Counted from the stretch's first letter, positions 23,755 to 32,265 are shown. The stretch: DNA of 58,387 nucleotides from JAZDPK01 sp043797615 (GCA_043797615.1 JAZDPK010000039.1:1-58387); one strand, 5' to 3'. Notes: a model not told the origin generated them from the sequence alone. Numbers and translations are program-made.

Positions 23755-25410
23755 TTACAAATTTTTCACCAGATACGTTCCGCTTGATTCATATCCGAGC
23801 TTGCGGTAATAATTCCGCACGCCGACGCCGGCGATGACAGCGATTTTTTTAAAGCCGCATTGCTTGGCGATCTGTTCCGCTTTTATCGTTAATTTGATGC
23901 CGAAGCCTTGATGTTGAATCGCTTTGCTTTTCTTGTTTTTATTCAATGAAACCAAGGCGCCATACGTGTGAATTTCGCGGATCATGGCGCAGTTTTTTAT
24001 TTCCGGAATAAAATTAATTTCTTTTTTATTCGGTATTCTTAATCTTAAAAACGCGAAAAGCTTGAATTTATCTTTCGACGCGAACTGCAGAAAATATTCG
24101 TCCGCGCCGGACGCTTGGTATTTATCGACGAATAATTTGGCGGCGTTCATGCCGGTTGAATTTTCGCGCGCTTCGCGGCAGCGGATGCATTTGCACCCTT
24201 CGACTCCGCTCAGGGTTAATTGCTTTACTTGAGCTTGCAAAATTTGGCGCAGATTGCTGATTTTGTTGCCGGCGACGATGCTCTCCGCCGGAATGTCGCG
24301 GATCAATCTGATGATGCGGACGTATTCCGGCGTTGCCAGTTTCATTTTTATCAATAAAGCCAAAAGCTGTTTGGCGGAATACGGCTTGTATTTGCCGGCT
24401 TGCCACCATTTATAAAGTTCGGCGTTTTTCGTGACGACGGTCGGATAGATTTTTATGAAGTCGGGCTGGAAATCTTGGTCGTTAAAAAGTTTTTTGTAAA
24501 TATCCAAATCTTTTTTCGGAGTTGAACCGGGCAGATTCGGCATCATGTGATAGGCGATTTTAAATCCAGCCTGTTTTAACAGTTTTGTCGCGCGAATTAC
24601 CTCCGCGACGCCGTGGCCGCGCTTGTTCAGTTTGAAAATTTGGTCGTCGAGCGTCTGCACGCCGAGTTCGACTTTGGTCGCGCCGAGCGTGCGCCAATGT
24701 TTGATTTGTTTCTCGTCAACATAATCCGGCCGCGTTTCAATCGTCATCGCCACGATGCGGCGCTTGGCCGTTTCGTTTTCCCGTTGAACTTCTTTTAGTG
24801 TTTTAATTTTTTTATTTTTATTTTTTTTTGAATTTTTAATTTGTTTAGAATTTAGAGCTTCGGATATAGAATTTAAATTACATGATTCAAAACAATTTTT
24901 AACGAATTCAGTTTGATAGCTCTTCGGCAAACACGACCAGGTGCCGCCCATGATAATCAATTCGATTTTGTCGGTGTCGTGGCCGTTGTTTTCCAAGGCG
25001 TCGATTCTGGTTCTAACTTGAACGAACGGATCGAACTTCGTCAGAATCGCGCGCATTACCGCCGGCTCGTTCGACAGATAGCTTTTCGGCATGGCTTTTT
25101 CCGTCGGGCAGTAGGCGCATTTGCCAGGGCAGGGGAACGGTTTTGTTAAAACGGCAATAGGCGCGACACCGGAGAGAGTTCGAATCCTTCTTTTCATAAG
25201 TAAATTTGAAACAACGTGATCAATATGATTTGCAAAATGATCAACTGATTTGCCTTGAATATTTTTCCGATGTAATTTCAAAAGCGCGGCATTGGAAATC
25301 ATGCCGGTCTTGCTCTTGTCCGCGAAATGACGTTTCAGCTTGTTTAACTTTTCCGGAGTAAGATTTTTACTTGCTATAATTTTGTTTAGAAGCCTTTTAT
25401 TCAAGTTCAT
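23755..25410 (-). CDS. elp3: Elp3-like radical SAM/GNAT tRNA-modifying enzyme
   Basis: Elp3 carboxymethylates wobble uridine 34 of tRNA with radical SAM chemistry and an acetyl-CoA-binding GNAT domain. The radical SAM cluster motif CPGKCAYC lies in PFPCPGKCAYCPTEKAMP, and the C-terminal GNAT domain includes GFGIKLTIKAEQIAKQ and GVGVRNYYRKLGYE. ATG 25410 was preferred over 25437, whose codons fall in the CATGTT spacer theme. Two in-frame insertions interrupt the family pattern: a Lys/Asn-rich theme block (SKQIKNSKKNKNKK, about 24785-24880) and a CCCTTCGACTCCGCTCAGGG palindrome (24195-24216, QLTLSGVEG). Confidence 0.92.
   Translation of the reverse strand: MNLNKRLLNKIIASKNLTPEKLNKLKRHFADKSKTGMISNAALLKLHRKNIQGKSVDHFANHIDHVVSNLLMKRRIRTLSGVAPIAVLTKPFPCPGKCAYCPTEKAMPKSYLSNEPAVMRAILTKFDPFVQVRTRIDALENNGHDTDKIELIIMGGTWSCLPKSYQTEFVKNCFESCNLNSISEALNSKQIKNSKKNKNKKIKTLKEVQRENETAKRRIVAMTIETRPDYVDEKQIKHWRTLGATKVELGVQTLDDQIFKLNKRGHGVAEVIRATKLLKQAGFKIAYHMMPNLPGSTPKKDLDIYKKLFNDQDFQPDFIKIYPTVVTKNAELYKWWQAGKYKPYSAKQLLALLIKMKLATPEYVRIIRLIRDIPAESIVAGNKISNLRQILQAQVKQLTLSGVEGCKCIRCREARENSTGMNAAKLFVDKYQASGADEYFLQFASKDKFKLFAFLRLRIPNKKEINFIPEIKNCAMIREIHTYGALVSLNKNKKSKAIQHQGFGIKLTIKAEQIAKQCGFKKIAVIAGVGVRNYYRKLGYESSGTYLVKNL
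24195..24216. repeat. REP-like palindrome in elp3
   Basis: ACCCT...AGGGT arms around TCGACTCCGCTC; the widespread CCTTCGACTCCGCTCAGG type, in frame. Confidence 0.75.
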
Positions 25411-25532
25411 ATTTCGTTGAGTAAGATATAACAACATGATCCACTGATTTGCAACTGATTCAACATGATTTGTATAGTATATAAATAATTATGGACAAAT
25501 CAGTTGTGGAGATGATTTTATCATGTTGTTTG

Positions 25533-25560
25533 TTGACAAATTGAAGCTATTTGTTATCAT
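25533..25560 (+). promoter_or_regulatory. Sigma-70 promoter with long leader
   Basis: TTGACA (25533-25538), 16-bp spacer, TATCAT (25555-25560). The roughly 115-nt leader contains small hairpins (GCCCCGAAATGGGC; CGATACTCCATCG) and GTTCGTTGACAAT at 25643-25655 before the GAAAGGAG site. Confidence 0.75.
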
Positions 25561-25684
25561 ACAGAATGTTCGTAAAAAGAACAAGTTTTGCCCCGAAATG
25601 GGCACCGTGTTTTTGCCGGCCGATACTCCATCGGATGGTACCGTTCGTTGACAATCAATAAAAAACCGTGAAAGGAGAAAAGAA

Positions 25685-27757
25685 ATGAGTTCAAAGAAAG
25701 CTTTTTGGAAAAACGATTCGGGCGGCGCAATCATAGCGAAAGTCGTGATCTCGAGCAACGCTTATGTAGTCGGGCGCAATTACGAAATCAAGGAATTCCG
25801 TTCCGGCGACATCGGTCTTCACGCGCGGCTCGATTTGAACGGGCAGAGTTTGAGCGAGTTGCCGGACGAACAGAAACGGACGGCGGTCAAGCTTTTCGAA
25901 GACATGAGTGAATCGCTACTTGCGGATCTGGGCAAAAAGAAAAACGCGCAGCTGCTTTCCGAGGGCGCCGTCGTTTTCCTGCTGAAAAGGAAAGCGAAAA
26001 AGCCGGACGAAGAAGACGAGTTCTATTACGGCACGGTGGAAGCGCAGACCGAGCAAGGAATTCGCTTGCGGATGCTGAACGGCCGGCCGGCCCGCGTTGA
26101 AGTCAAGTTTTTCCCTTGGGACCGCGAATTCACCGAGGTGCCTGGATATTCCGGCTGGCTGGGTCTGATTAAGTATTTGCTTTTGGAAGTCAAGTATAAT
26201 CCGGCTCTGAAATTCATCGGCGAAAACGACGAGGACGTTTTGACCGAAGTCCTCATCGCGCAGTCGGAAGATTCCTGGGGCGATCATCTTGACACGGAAG
26301 CGCTGATAAAACGCGTGGCGACGCTGAAAAAGCAATCCAATGTCCGTCGAGTCATGGATGAAGCCAAGCACAAGGGCATAAGACGCGAGGCGTTGAAATT
26401 GGTTGAAAACCAAGACACGATCGTCGCTTTCCTCTTGAATCCGGAAAACAGGTTCGAACATATGACGGATTTGCTGGATAAGATCAATGATCAGGAAGTG
26501 CTCAAGAAAATCATCTGCAATTCGAATGATTATGAAGTCTTGAAAAAGGCGGTGGCGAAATTTTCCGGCCTGGCGGATGATTTCGCGTTGGAGATAAAAT
26601 CCAGCATCGCACTCCATTATCTTTTTGAGGCGAACAAGCTTACCGACTTGGAAGTCATGCGAAAGATCTACGATAATTGCCAAGACGAAGATTTGAAAAG
26701 AGTGCTCATGGAAAAATTGAACACTCAAGACGAGGCGCTTCGGACGGCGGTTGAAGCCGAGGACATGGCAATCGCCGAAAAAATGATTTTCCTGCTTCGC
26801 TTCGACTTCCCGCGGCTGACGGAAATAATTGTAAACGCCAAGCTTCCGGAGACGGCGGTAAAAGCGTTTACAATGATGGCGCAAATTGAAGAAGCAAACG
26901 ACAGCCGGGAAATGCAAGAAGAGTTTAATCAAGGAAAAAATCGGATCATCCTCGAGTCAAAACACAAGGAAGCGCGCCTGGCGGCTGTTGAACGGATTTA
27001 CGGCAATGAGTTAGATAAGGTGGCGCTGAATAAAAAAGAAGAAGCCGATATTCGTTTGCTCGCGCTTGAGAGAATGTATCAATATCCTTTCAAGAGCGAA
27101 TCCGTAGCCGTTTTACAACAGCTGGAATCGGACGAAAAAGAAAATCCGCAAATCAGAGAAGCCGCGAAGGCCAAGCGCATTGAAATTGAACGGAAAAACA
27201 TGAACGACAAATTGTACTGGCATTCGGATGAGATGTCGCAAGCCGAGCTTGAGCGCGTGTTGAGCGAACAAGGCCGTTGGGAAGATAATTTGATCGAGAG
27301 GATGCTTGCGTACGCGCAAAACGCCGAAGCGATTCGAAAGTTCATTTCAGGTCGCCCCGAACGTCGCGTGGATTCGGCGAAAGACGCGGCGCAAAAGCGC
27401 CTTGATCAGCTTGATTTCGAACGGATCAATGCGACTACGGACGTGGAAGTTCTGCGGAAAATTATTGCTGAACGCAAAGCAAGCGAAAGCGTTCTTGCAG
27501 AAGCGTTAATGAAGTTCGAAGCGTTGGAAAAAGAGCGGATCAGAAAGCTTGTTTTTTCCGGCGGCGGCGTCAAACAGAGCGAGCTGGTGAATGTTGCGAC
27601 TGATGAAAGCGAAGACGTTAAAGTGCGCTCGGCGGCGATCAACATGATCGATGATCGGATTTTGCTGAGGCGCATGACGTCCGACCATTTGTTCGCGATT
27701 CAAACAGCGGCGGAAAAGCGGCTTCTTCAATTAAAGCCGGCCGACGAATTGATGTAG
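25685..27757 (+). CDS. Large helical-repeat protein of unknown function
   Basis: A 690-residue soluble acidic protein, unrecognised. The N-terminal ~150 residues look like a beta/alpha entry domain; the rest is a long alpha-helical array with HEAT/ARM-like spacing. Recurrent units read (E/D)VL(K/R)KI--------VL--A(V/L)-KF (for example QEVLKKIICNSNDYEVLKKAV and VEVLRKIIAERKASESVLAEAL, split at residues ~275 and ~600). No membrane helix or signal. Promoter at 25533, AAAGGAG site and a strong terminator make it a solitary unit, by far the largest of the ORFan class. A scaffold or substrate-binding role is guesswork. Confidence 0.65.
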   Translation: MSSKKAFWKNDSGGAIIAKVVISSNAYVVGRNYEIKEFRSGDIGLHARLDLNGQSLSELPDEQKRTAVKLFEDMSESLLADLGKKKNAQLLSEGAVVFLLKRKAKKPDEEDEFYYGTVEAQTEQGIRLRMLNGRPARVEVKFFPWDREFTEVPGYSGWLGLIKYLLLEVKYNPALKFIGENDEDVLTEVLIAQSEDSWGDHLDTEALIKRVATLKKQSNVRRVMDEAKHKGIRREALKLVENQDTIVAFLLNPENRFEHMTDLLDKINDQEVLKKIICNSNDYEVLKKAVAKFSGLADDFALEIKSSIALHYLFEANKLTDLEVMRKIYDNCQDEDLKRVLMEKLNTQDEALRTAVEAEDMAIAEKMIFLLRFDFPRLTEIIVNAKLPETAVKAFTMMAQIEEANDSREMQEEFNQGKNRIILESKHKEARLAAVERIYGNELDKVALNKKEEADIRLLALERMYQYPFKSESVAVLQQLESDEKENPQIREAAKAKRIEIERKNMNDKLYWHSDEMSQAELERVLSEQGRWEDNLIERMLAYAQNAEAIRKFISGRPERRVDSAKDAAQKRLDQLDFERINATTDVEVLRKIIAERKASESVLAEALMKFEALEKERIRKLVFSGGGVKQSELVNVATDESEDVKVRSAAINMIDDRILLRRMTSDHLFAIQTAAEKRLLQLKPADELM

Positions 27758-27768
27758 TTGAAACAATA

Positions 27769-27806
27769 AAGCCTCGTGTGGTCGAAACCATATGAGGCTT
27801 TTTTAT
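27769..27806 (+). terminator. Rho-independent terminator
   Basis: AAGCCTC-G-TGTGGT / ACCATA-T-GAGGCTT around CGAA, followed by T6. Confidence 0.9.
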
Positions 27807-27886
27807 TTCACGAATTAAACGAATAAAAGCGAATGTGCACGAATTTATGTTGATAATAATCTTAAGAAATTCGGATTTGATTCGCA

Positions 27887-28972
27887 TTAATTCGCGTTAT
27901 TCGCGAGGCGGATTTCTTTTATAATCTGATTGAACACCGGTTCGCTTTTGGCGATGTCGGCGCCTTCCGGAACAGTGAAGTTGACATGGATGAATTTGTT
28001 CTTGTTGATCATAATGTCGGTCAAAACGACGATGCCGTTGTGGAATTGGATGTTGTTGTTTTTAACCATTCCTTTGTATAGGAATTTTTGCTGAAGCGCG
28101 GGCTTGACGCCGACGAGCAAGGTTTTTTCCGATGTTTTCGCGCCGTTTTGCCCGGCGGATTTTTTAAAGTCGTTTACGCCGTAAGCTTGGTCCGATTCGA
28201 GCGCGTCGAATTCAATCGTTGCCGAGCCGCTGTTGGAAAGCAATTTGACGCCCTGGATAATGCTTAATCCGTTGTAGCTCGGCGCGCTGTTCGCGTTTTC
28301 GTTCAGCCCCCATTCCCGCGGATAGCGGAGACTGAACCAGCCGGCGAGCGCGTAATTGGCTTTCGGAATGTTTATCGGAATTTTCGCCAGGGCGGAATCG
28401 TACACGCCGAGTCCGAGCAATTGGAACGAATCAAACGCGTTGTCGTTGCCGTCGAGAAAGTAACGCTTAGCGTCGCCCGGGTAAACATACCAGGCTTCGG
28501 AGCGCTTGTCCGATCGCAGCAGAATTTTGCCTTTATTGCTGTTGGCGATCGATTGATTGGCCGCCATCTTGCCGGGGCCGAGCGGATTGTAGCCGTTGAA
28601 CACTTCGTCATAATCGCCGAAGCCGTCGCCGTCGGAATCTTCCTTGTTGGGATTCGCGCCGATCGCGGCTTCCAGGGCGTTGCTCAGTCCGTCGTTGTCA
28701 TCGTCAGCGCCGTACGAATTCAAAAGACCGATCGGAATCTGCTTTAAATTGCCGTTTGAAATGGAAACGCCGACTTCGCCGAGAAGATCGCTGATCGCTG
28801 CCGCGGCCGGGACGCTCGTCCGGTATCCGGTGGACGGCGACACGTACCAGACAGCGTCATTGGCCTCAGTTTGCAGTAAAATTTTGCCGGCGTAAGGCGA
28901 GGCGGCGCTTGCCAAAGCCGGTGAAAATGCGATAATGGAGGAAATAAGAACGATTGTGAATTTGTTGAGCAT
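27887..28972 (-). CDS. Secreted protein with thrombospondin type 3-like calcium repeats
   Basis: A 361-residue exported protein: signal peptide (about 1-24, ending ASA-A), two copies of a ~28-residue motif (GKILLQTEANDAVWYVSP and GKILLRSDKRSEAWYVYP) flanking a calcium-binding segment with DDDNDGLSNALEAA and DSDGDGFGDYDEV (about 90-130), then a beta-rich C-terminal domain. The WYVxP repeat units with aspartate-rich loops are typical of surface proteins in this kind of genome. No anchor helix at the C-terminus, so it is probably released or bound to the envelope. Confidence 0.75.
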   Translation of the reverse strand: MLNKFTIVLISSIIAFSPALASAASPYAGKILLQTEANDAVWYVSPSTGYRTSVPAAAAISDLLGEVGVSISNGNLKQIPIGLLNSYGADDDNDGLSNALEAAIGANPNKEDSDGDGFGDYDEVFNGYNPLGPGKMAANQSIANSNKGKILLRSDKRSEAWYVYPGDAKRYFLDGNDNAFDSFQLLGLGVYDSALAKIPINIPKANYALAGWFSLRYPREWGLNENANSAPSYNGLSIIQGVKLLSNSGSATIEFDALESDQAYGVNDFKKSAGQNGAKTSEKTLLVGVKPALQQKFLYKGMVKNNNIQFHNGIVVLTDIMINKNKFIHVNFTVPEGADIAKSEPVFNQIIKEIRLANNAN

Positions 28973-28979
28973 ATAAATT

Positions 28980-29095
28980 TAAAGGGAAAGAGGATAAAGA
29001 AGGCTATAGAAGATATTCAGGACAAATTATTCAAGATTATCTTCTTTAGCCCTCTTTGCCTTCTTTTGTCCATATTATGTTTTATTATATCATTT
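28980..29095. repeat. Inverted AAGAAGGC theme spacer
   Basis: Left arm AAAGAGGATAAAGAAGGCTATAGAAGATA and right arm TTATCTTCTTTAGCCCTCTTTGCC are imperfect complements (split here for reading). The same theme recurs at 18640, 53280 (inside a gene), 57615-57745 and 58160. Confidence 0.65.
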
Positions 29096-29096
29096 T

Positions 29097-29825
29097 ATGC
29101 CGGAACAGCAAAATATCGATTTGAATGAATTAAACAGAACCAGCTATGACAAAATCGCCGGAGAGTTTTCCGCAACGCGCGGTTATAGTTGGAAAGACGT
29201 TGATTATCTTTTTGAATTTGTAAAAAGCGGCGATAAGATTTTGGACGTTGGCTGTGGAAATGGCCGATTACTCGGAAATTCAAAGCACAAAATTCAAAGC
29301 ACAAATTATATAGGAGTCGATAACAGTGAACAGTTGATTGGCGAAGCGAGGAAAAAATATCCGGAATTTAAATTCGAAATTGTTGATTTATTAACAATGA
29401 ACGATTTGCATGATAAATTCGATACCGCGTTTTGCGTGTCGTTTTTGAATCATTTTCCAAAAGAAAAACAAAATCAAGTTTTGCAAAATTTGAAAGCGTT
29501 ATTGAAACCAGGCGGATATTTATTGATGGTGAATTGGAATTTGTGGAACGTATTTAATAAGAAAAGTGTTTGGTTTAAATTACGACGGGACCCCTCGCAT
29601 GAGCTCGGGGTGACACACTTAAGAGATAGAAACGTGATGACAACCTGGAAAAGCGGGGATAAGGAAGTGCCGCTGTATTACTACGCGTTTACGAAAGGGG
29701 AATTGGCCAAGCTGTTGCAAAAAAACGGATTTGAAGTCGTGGAGAATTTCTACGTTAAAAACGGCAAGAAAAGTTCGTGGCTGTTTGGGAATAATATTTT
29801 AACGGTTGGAAAGTTGACCGTCTGA
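29097..29825 (+). CDS. Class I SAM-dependent methyltransferase
   Basis: A 242-residue methyltransferase of unknown substrate. SAM-binding motif I ILDVGCGNGRLL, GVD at the end of strand 2, and motif LKPGGYLLMVNW. Two in-frame insertions are visible. One is an AATTCAAAGCACAA theme repeat at about 29278-29308 encoding NSKHKIQST between motif I and the second strand. The other is a CCCCTCG/CGGGGTG palindrome at 29590-29613 encoding PSHELGVT. The last codons overlap a putative promoter for the next gene. Confidence 0.85.
   Translation: MPEQQNIDLNELNRTSYDKIAGEFSATRGYSWKDVDYLFEFVKSGDKILDVGCGNGRLLGNSKHKIQSTNYIGVDNSEQLIGEARKKYPEFKFEIVDLLTMNDLHDKFDTAFCVSFLNHFPKEKQNQVLQNLKALLKPGGYLLMVNWNLWNVFNKKSVWFKLRRDPSHELGVTHLRDRNVMTTWKSGDKEVPLYYYAFTKGELAKLLQKNGFEVVENFYVKNGKKSSWLFGNNILTVGKLTV
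29590..29613. repeat. Palindrome in the methyltransferase gene
   Basis: ACCCC...GGGGT arms with CATGAGCTC in the loop; GGGGTGACA ending as in other REP-like copies. Confidence 0.65.
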
Positions 29826-29842
29826 TTTTCGCGCGATACCAT
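29814..29842 (+). promoter_or_regulatory. Putative promoter overlapping a CDS end
   Basis: TTGACC (29814-29819), 17-bp spacer, TACCAT (29837-29842). The -10 is part of a CATGG-family palindrome (TACCATGTATATGGTA), so folding or binding there could affect initiation. Confidence 0.5.
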
Positions 29843-29866
29843 GTATATGGTACTTATCATGTACAT
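29843..29866. repeat. CATGG-family hairpin
   Basis: 24 bases identical to 30469-30492: GTATATG and CATGTAC arms around GTACTTAT. It lies in the leader of the zinc-knuckle gene. Confidence 0.7.
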
Positions 29867-29902
29867 GTGGCTATCGAATTGTTCTTTAAAAGGAGGTATG
29901 AA

Positions 29903-30334
29903 ATGAGCGACAGGCAAATTGTTTTGGTTCCGTTCGGCCCCACGCGCAAAGTGCCAAAAGGGCACAGATGGTGTTTCAAATGCGACGGCGCTGGCAAGGA
30001 TTATTTGCCAAATGGAAAAACGAAAAAGTGTCCGGTTTGCAACGGCAAAGGGCATTGGAATGCCGAAGACATTGACCGGTGGCACAAGGAGAATCCTTCC
30101 GTCTGCCGGCGCGAATGCGGCAAAGTGCACAGGCCGTTGCCCGCTTCGTATTTCGAGCCGCTCAAGCCTTTGAGGAAAAAAGATATTGAATTAACGGATA
30201 AATTCATATCGTTAATAAAGAAGATCGAGAAAATCCAAGATGATAACCGTTTGAAAAACAATCCGGTAAAGCGGGAAAAAATGAACAGCGCGTTAATTAA
30301 ACAATTAGGCAAAATTCAGAAAAAAAGAAAGTAG
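29903..30334 (+). CDS. Zinc-knuckle protein with DnaJ-like CxxCxGxG motifs
   Basis: A 143-residue protein. Two DnaJ-type knuckles (CFKCDGAGKD and CPVCNGKGHW, residues 22-47) plus a further Cys pair (CRRECGKVH) suggest zinc binding. The C-terminal half is a basic helical region (KKIEKIQDDNRLKNN) suited to nucleic acid or protein contact. ATG 29903 is supported by AAAGGAGGT five bases upstream. No J-domain, so it is not a full DnaJ. Solitary unit with its own promoter and terminator. Confidence 0.7.
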   Translation: MSDRQIVLVPFGPTRKVPKGHRWCFKCDGAGKDYLPNGKTKKCPVCNGKGHWNAEDIDRWHKENPSVCRRECGKVHRPLPASYFEPLKPLRKKDIELTDKFISLIKKIEKIQDDNRLKNNPVKREKMNSALIKQLGKIQKKRK

Positions 30335-30340
30335 GATGAG

Positions 30341-30378
30341 CGCCCTGTTGTAAACTGGAACGGGGCGTTTTTATTTTT
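30341..30378 (+). terminator. Rho-independent terminator
   Basis: CGCCCTGTT/AACGGGGCG stem (one mismatch) followed by TTTTTATTTTT. Confidence 0.85.
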
Positions 30379-30387
30379 AAAAAATTG

Positions 30388-30555
30388 CGGTTTCATGGAC
30401 TATACCATGAAACCGTTTGTTAAAATATTTTGTCCATGGTAGCTATCCTGGACATTTGGAAGTTTAAAGTATATGGTACTTATCATGTACATTTAAATCC
30501 ATGGTATCTATCATGGATTTATTGCATTTAAATTTCCATGTTTCTCATCCTGGAA
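30388..30555. repeat. Array of five CATGG-core hairpins
   Basis: Five successive hairpins spaced by AT-rich DNA: 30388-30415 (CGGTTTCATGG/CCATGAAACCG, 11 bp perfect), 30431-30454 (TGTCCA/TGGACA), 30469-30492 (GTATATG/CATGTAC), 30495-30520 (AAATCCATG/CATGGATTT, 9 bp perfect), 30534-30555 (TTCCA/TGGAA). Arms differ but stay complementary, and the core CATGG with a TATC-type loop is kept. The region lies between the zinc-knuckle gene terminator and murC. Confidence 0.8.
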
Positions 30556-30615
30556 CCGTCACTGATAACATGTCGCTCTTGCTAACCGTCCGAATTTTTT
30601 GTAAAATATAAGCAT

Positions 30616-32001
30616 ATGGATTTGACCAAATACAAAAATGTTTTCGTCTGCGATATCGGCGGCATCGGCGTTTCGGCGGTAGCGCGATTTTTGCGCTCAA
30701 AAGGAATCGCCGTGACCGGCTCCGAGCCGGTAAAATCAGAATTGACGGAAAAATTGGAAAGCGAAGGCGTAAAAATTTATTACGAGCAGAAAGCGGAAAA
30801 CGTCACGTTCATGTACGATCTTTTCGTTTATTCCGCCGCGGCGACGGCCGACCACCCTGAGCGAGTGAAAGCCAAGGAATTGGGCATTCCGCAAAAAAGC
30901 TATTTCGAATTCGTCGGCGAGATGAGCCGCGACTACCAGACGATCGCGGTGTCCGGCACGAACGGCAAGTCCACGACCACGGCGATGATTGCCGGCATTC
31001 TGATTGACGCGCAAAAAGATCCGACCGTCATTGTCGGTTCGAAGTTTGAAAAGCTCAATGACAATTTTCGATTGGGGAATTCCGATTTATTCCTTGTTGA
31101 AGCGTGCGAATACCGCGCCCACATGTTGCTTATCAAGCCGGAAAAAATCGTTTTGACCAATATCGAAGAAGAACATTTGGATTTTTTTAAGGATTTAAAC
31201 CACATTATTCAAACGTTTCAGCAATACGTGAATAATCTGCGCAATGAAGACAATTTACTTGTTTATAATAATGACGACGTAAATATTCGCAAATTGATTT
31301 TGCCAAAATGCAGGCGAGTGAGCTACGGTTTGATTCACGGCGCCAATGTCTGGGCGGATAATATCCGCAAATTGCCCGGAAAACAATTATTCGAGGTTGT
31401 TTACTACGGACAGAATTTGGGCGAGTTTGAATTGCCGGTGCCGGGCGATTTCAATATTTACAACGCCTTGGCCGCGATCGCTTTTTGTTTGTCGCTCGAC
31501 ATTCCGCTCGTTGTAATTAAAAAAAGCTTGGCCGAGTATCGCGGCATCTGGCGCCGATTCGAAATTGTTAAAAATGATAAAATAACGGTCATCTCCGACT
31601 ACGCGCATCATCCGACCGCCGTGCGTTCGACGCTGAAAGCGGCGCGCGAATTTTTTCCGGGCAGGCGGATTGTGGCCGTGTTCCAGCCGCACCAGCACAG
31701 CCGGACGAAAAAGTTGTTTAACGACTTTTTGAAAAGCTTCGAATCGGCGGATGTCGTGGTCATTTCCGAAATATTCGACGTGGCCGGGCGGGAAGTGGAG
31801 GACACGGAGATCAGTTCGAAGGACTTGGTAGACACGATCCACGCGACCGAACCGAACAAGCCTGTTTTCTTTGCGATAGATTTGAACGAGACTGTTGAAA
31901 AGGTCAACGCGCTGGTCAGGGACGAGGATGTTGTGCTGGTGATGGGAGCGGGGGATATTTACAAAATAAATGCAAAGATCAAAGTGCAAAATGCAAAATA
32001 A
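30616..32001 (+). CDS. murC: UDP-N-acetylmuramate-L-alanine ligase
   Basis: MurC adds L-alanine to UDP-MurNAc in peptidoglycan synthesis. Mur ligase features: N-terminal IGGIGVSAVARFLRSKG, ATP loop SGTNGKSTTTAMIAG, the central EEEHLDFF, RRFEIV, SDYAHHPTAV and FQPHQHSRT. At 461 residues the length is normal. The last residues (INAKIKVQNAK) are encoded by the downstream AAATGCAAA spacer theme. murB lies 1.6 kb downstream on the same strand, separated by small ORFans. Confidence 0.93.
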   Translation: MDLTKYKNVFVCDIGGIGVSAVARFLRSKGIAVTGSEPVKSELTEKLESEGVKIYYEQKAENVTFMYDLFVYSAAATADHPERVKAKELGIPQKSYFEFVGEMSRDYQTIAVSGTNGKSTTTAMIAGILIDAQKDPTVIVGSKFEKLNDNFRLGNSDLFLVEACEYRAHMLLIKPEKIVLTNIEEEHLDFFKDLNHIIQTFQQYVNNLRNEDNLLVYNNDDVNIRKLILPKCRRVSYGLIHGANVWADNIRKLPGKQLFEVVYYGQNLGEFELPVPGDFNIYNALAAIAFCLSLDIPLVVIKKSLAEYRGIWRRFEIVKNDKITVISDYAHHPTAVRSTLKAAREFFPGRRIVAVFQPHQHSRTKKLFNDFLKSFESADVVVISEIFDVAGREVEDTEISSKDLVDTIHATEPNKPVFFAIDLNETVEKVNALVRDEDVVLVMGAGDIYKINAKIKVQNAK

Positions 32002-32110
32002 GTTTAAAATTTAAATTTTAAACTTTAAATTTATTTTGACAGCGCAGTGCAGCCTGTCGGCACGACTGCGCTGCACTGGCTTTGGGTTTTGGACTTTGAA
32101 TTTAATAACG
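31975..32110. repeat. Inverted AAATGCAAA theme spacer with nested 39-bp element
   Basis: The composite element at 4875-5007 in opposite orientation: theme arms, then the inverted 39-bp palindrome at 32040-32078, then GGCTTTGGGTTTTGGACTTTG. Confidence 0.75.
32040..32078 (-). repeat. 39-bp palindromic element, copy C
   Basis: Exact reverse complement of 4904-4942 and 10701-10739. Confidence 0.85.
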
Positions 32111-32112
32111 AT

Positions 32113-32265
32113 ATGGAGCATCTTATTCGTAAAAAAAGCAGAATAAATAAGCAAGAGAAACGTCGCTTCGCCAAGACTTCCGCCACCTTGGCCGGTCAGT
32201 TTTCGCGCGTGAAAGCGGCGAAGGGATATAAACTAAATAAACCGAAAAACGTTAAGATCATGTAG
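32113..32265 (+). CDS. Small basic protein
   Basis: An ORF of 50 residues starting MEHLIRKKSRINKQEK. Very basic with a helical centre (RRFAKTSATLAGQFSRVKAA). I placed the start at ATG 32113 because in-frame codons upstream from 32047 belong to the 39-bp palindrome and its spacer. Not recognised. No Shine-Dalgarno site, which fits the conserved-gene style rather than the ORFan style. Could be an RNA-binding small protein; low certainty. Confidence 0.45.
   Translation: MEHLIRKKSRINKQEKRRFAKTSATLAGQFSRVKAAKGYKLNKPKNVKIM

Noticed and set aside
30388..30555. CRISPR array
   Set aside because: The units are hairpins with different arms and uneven spacing, not identical repeats with unique spacers, and no cas genes are present.
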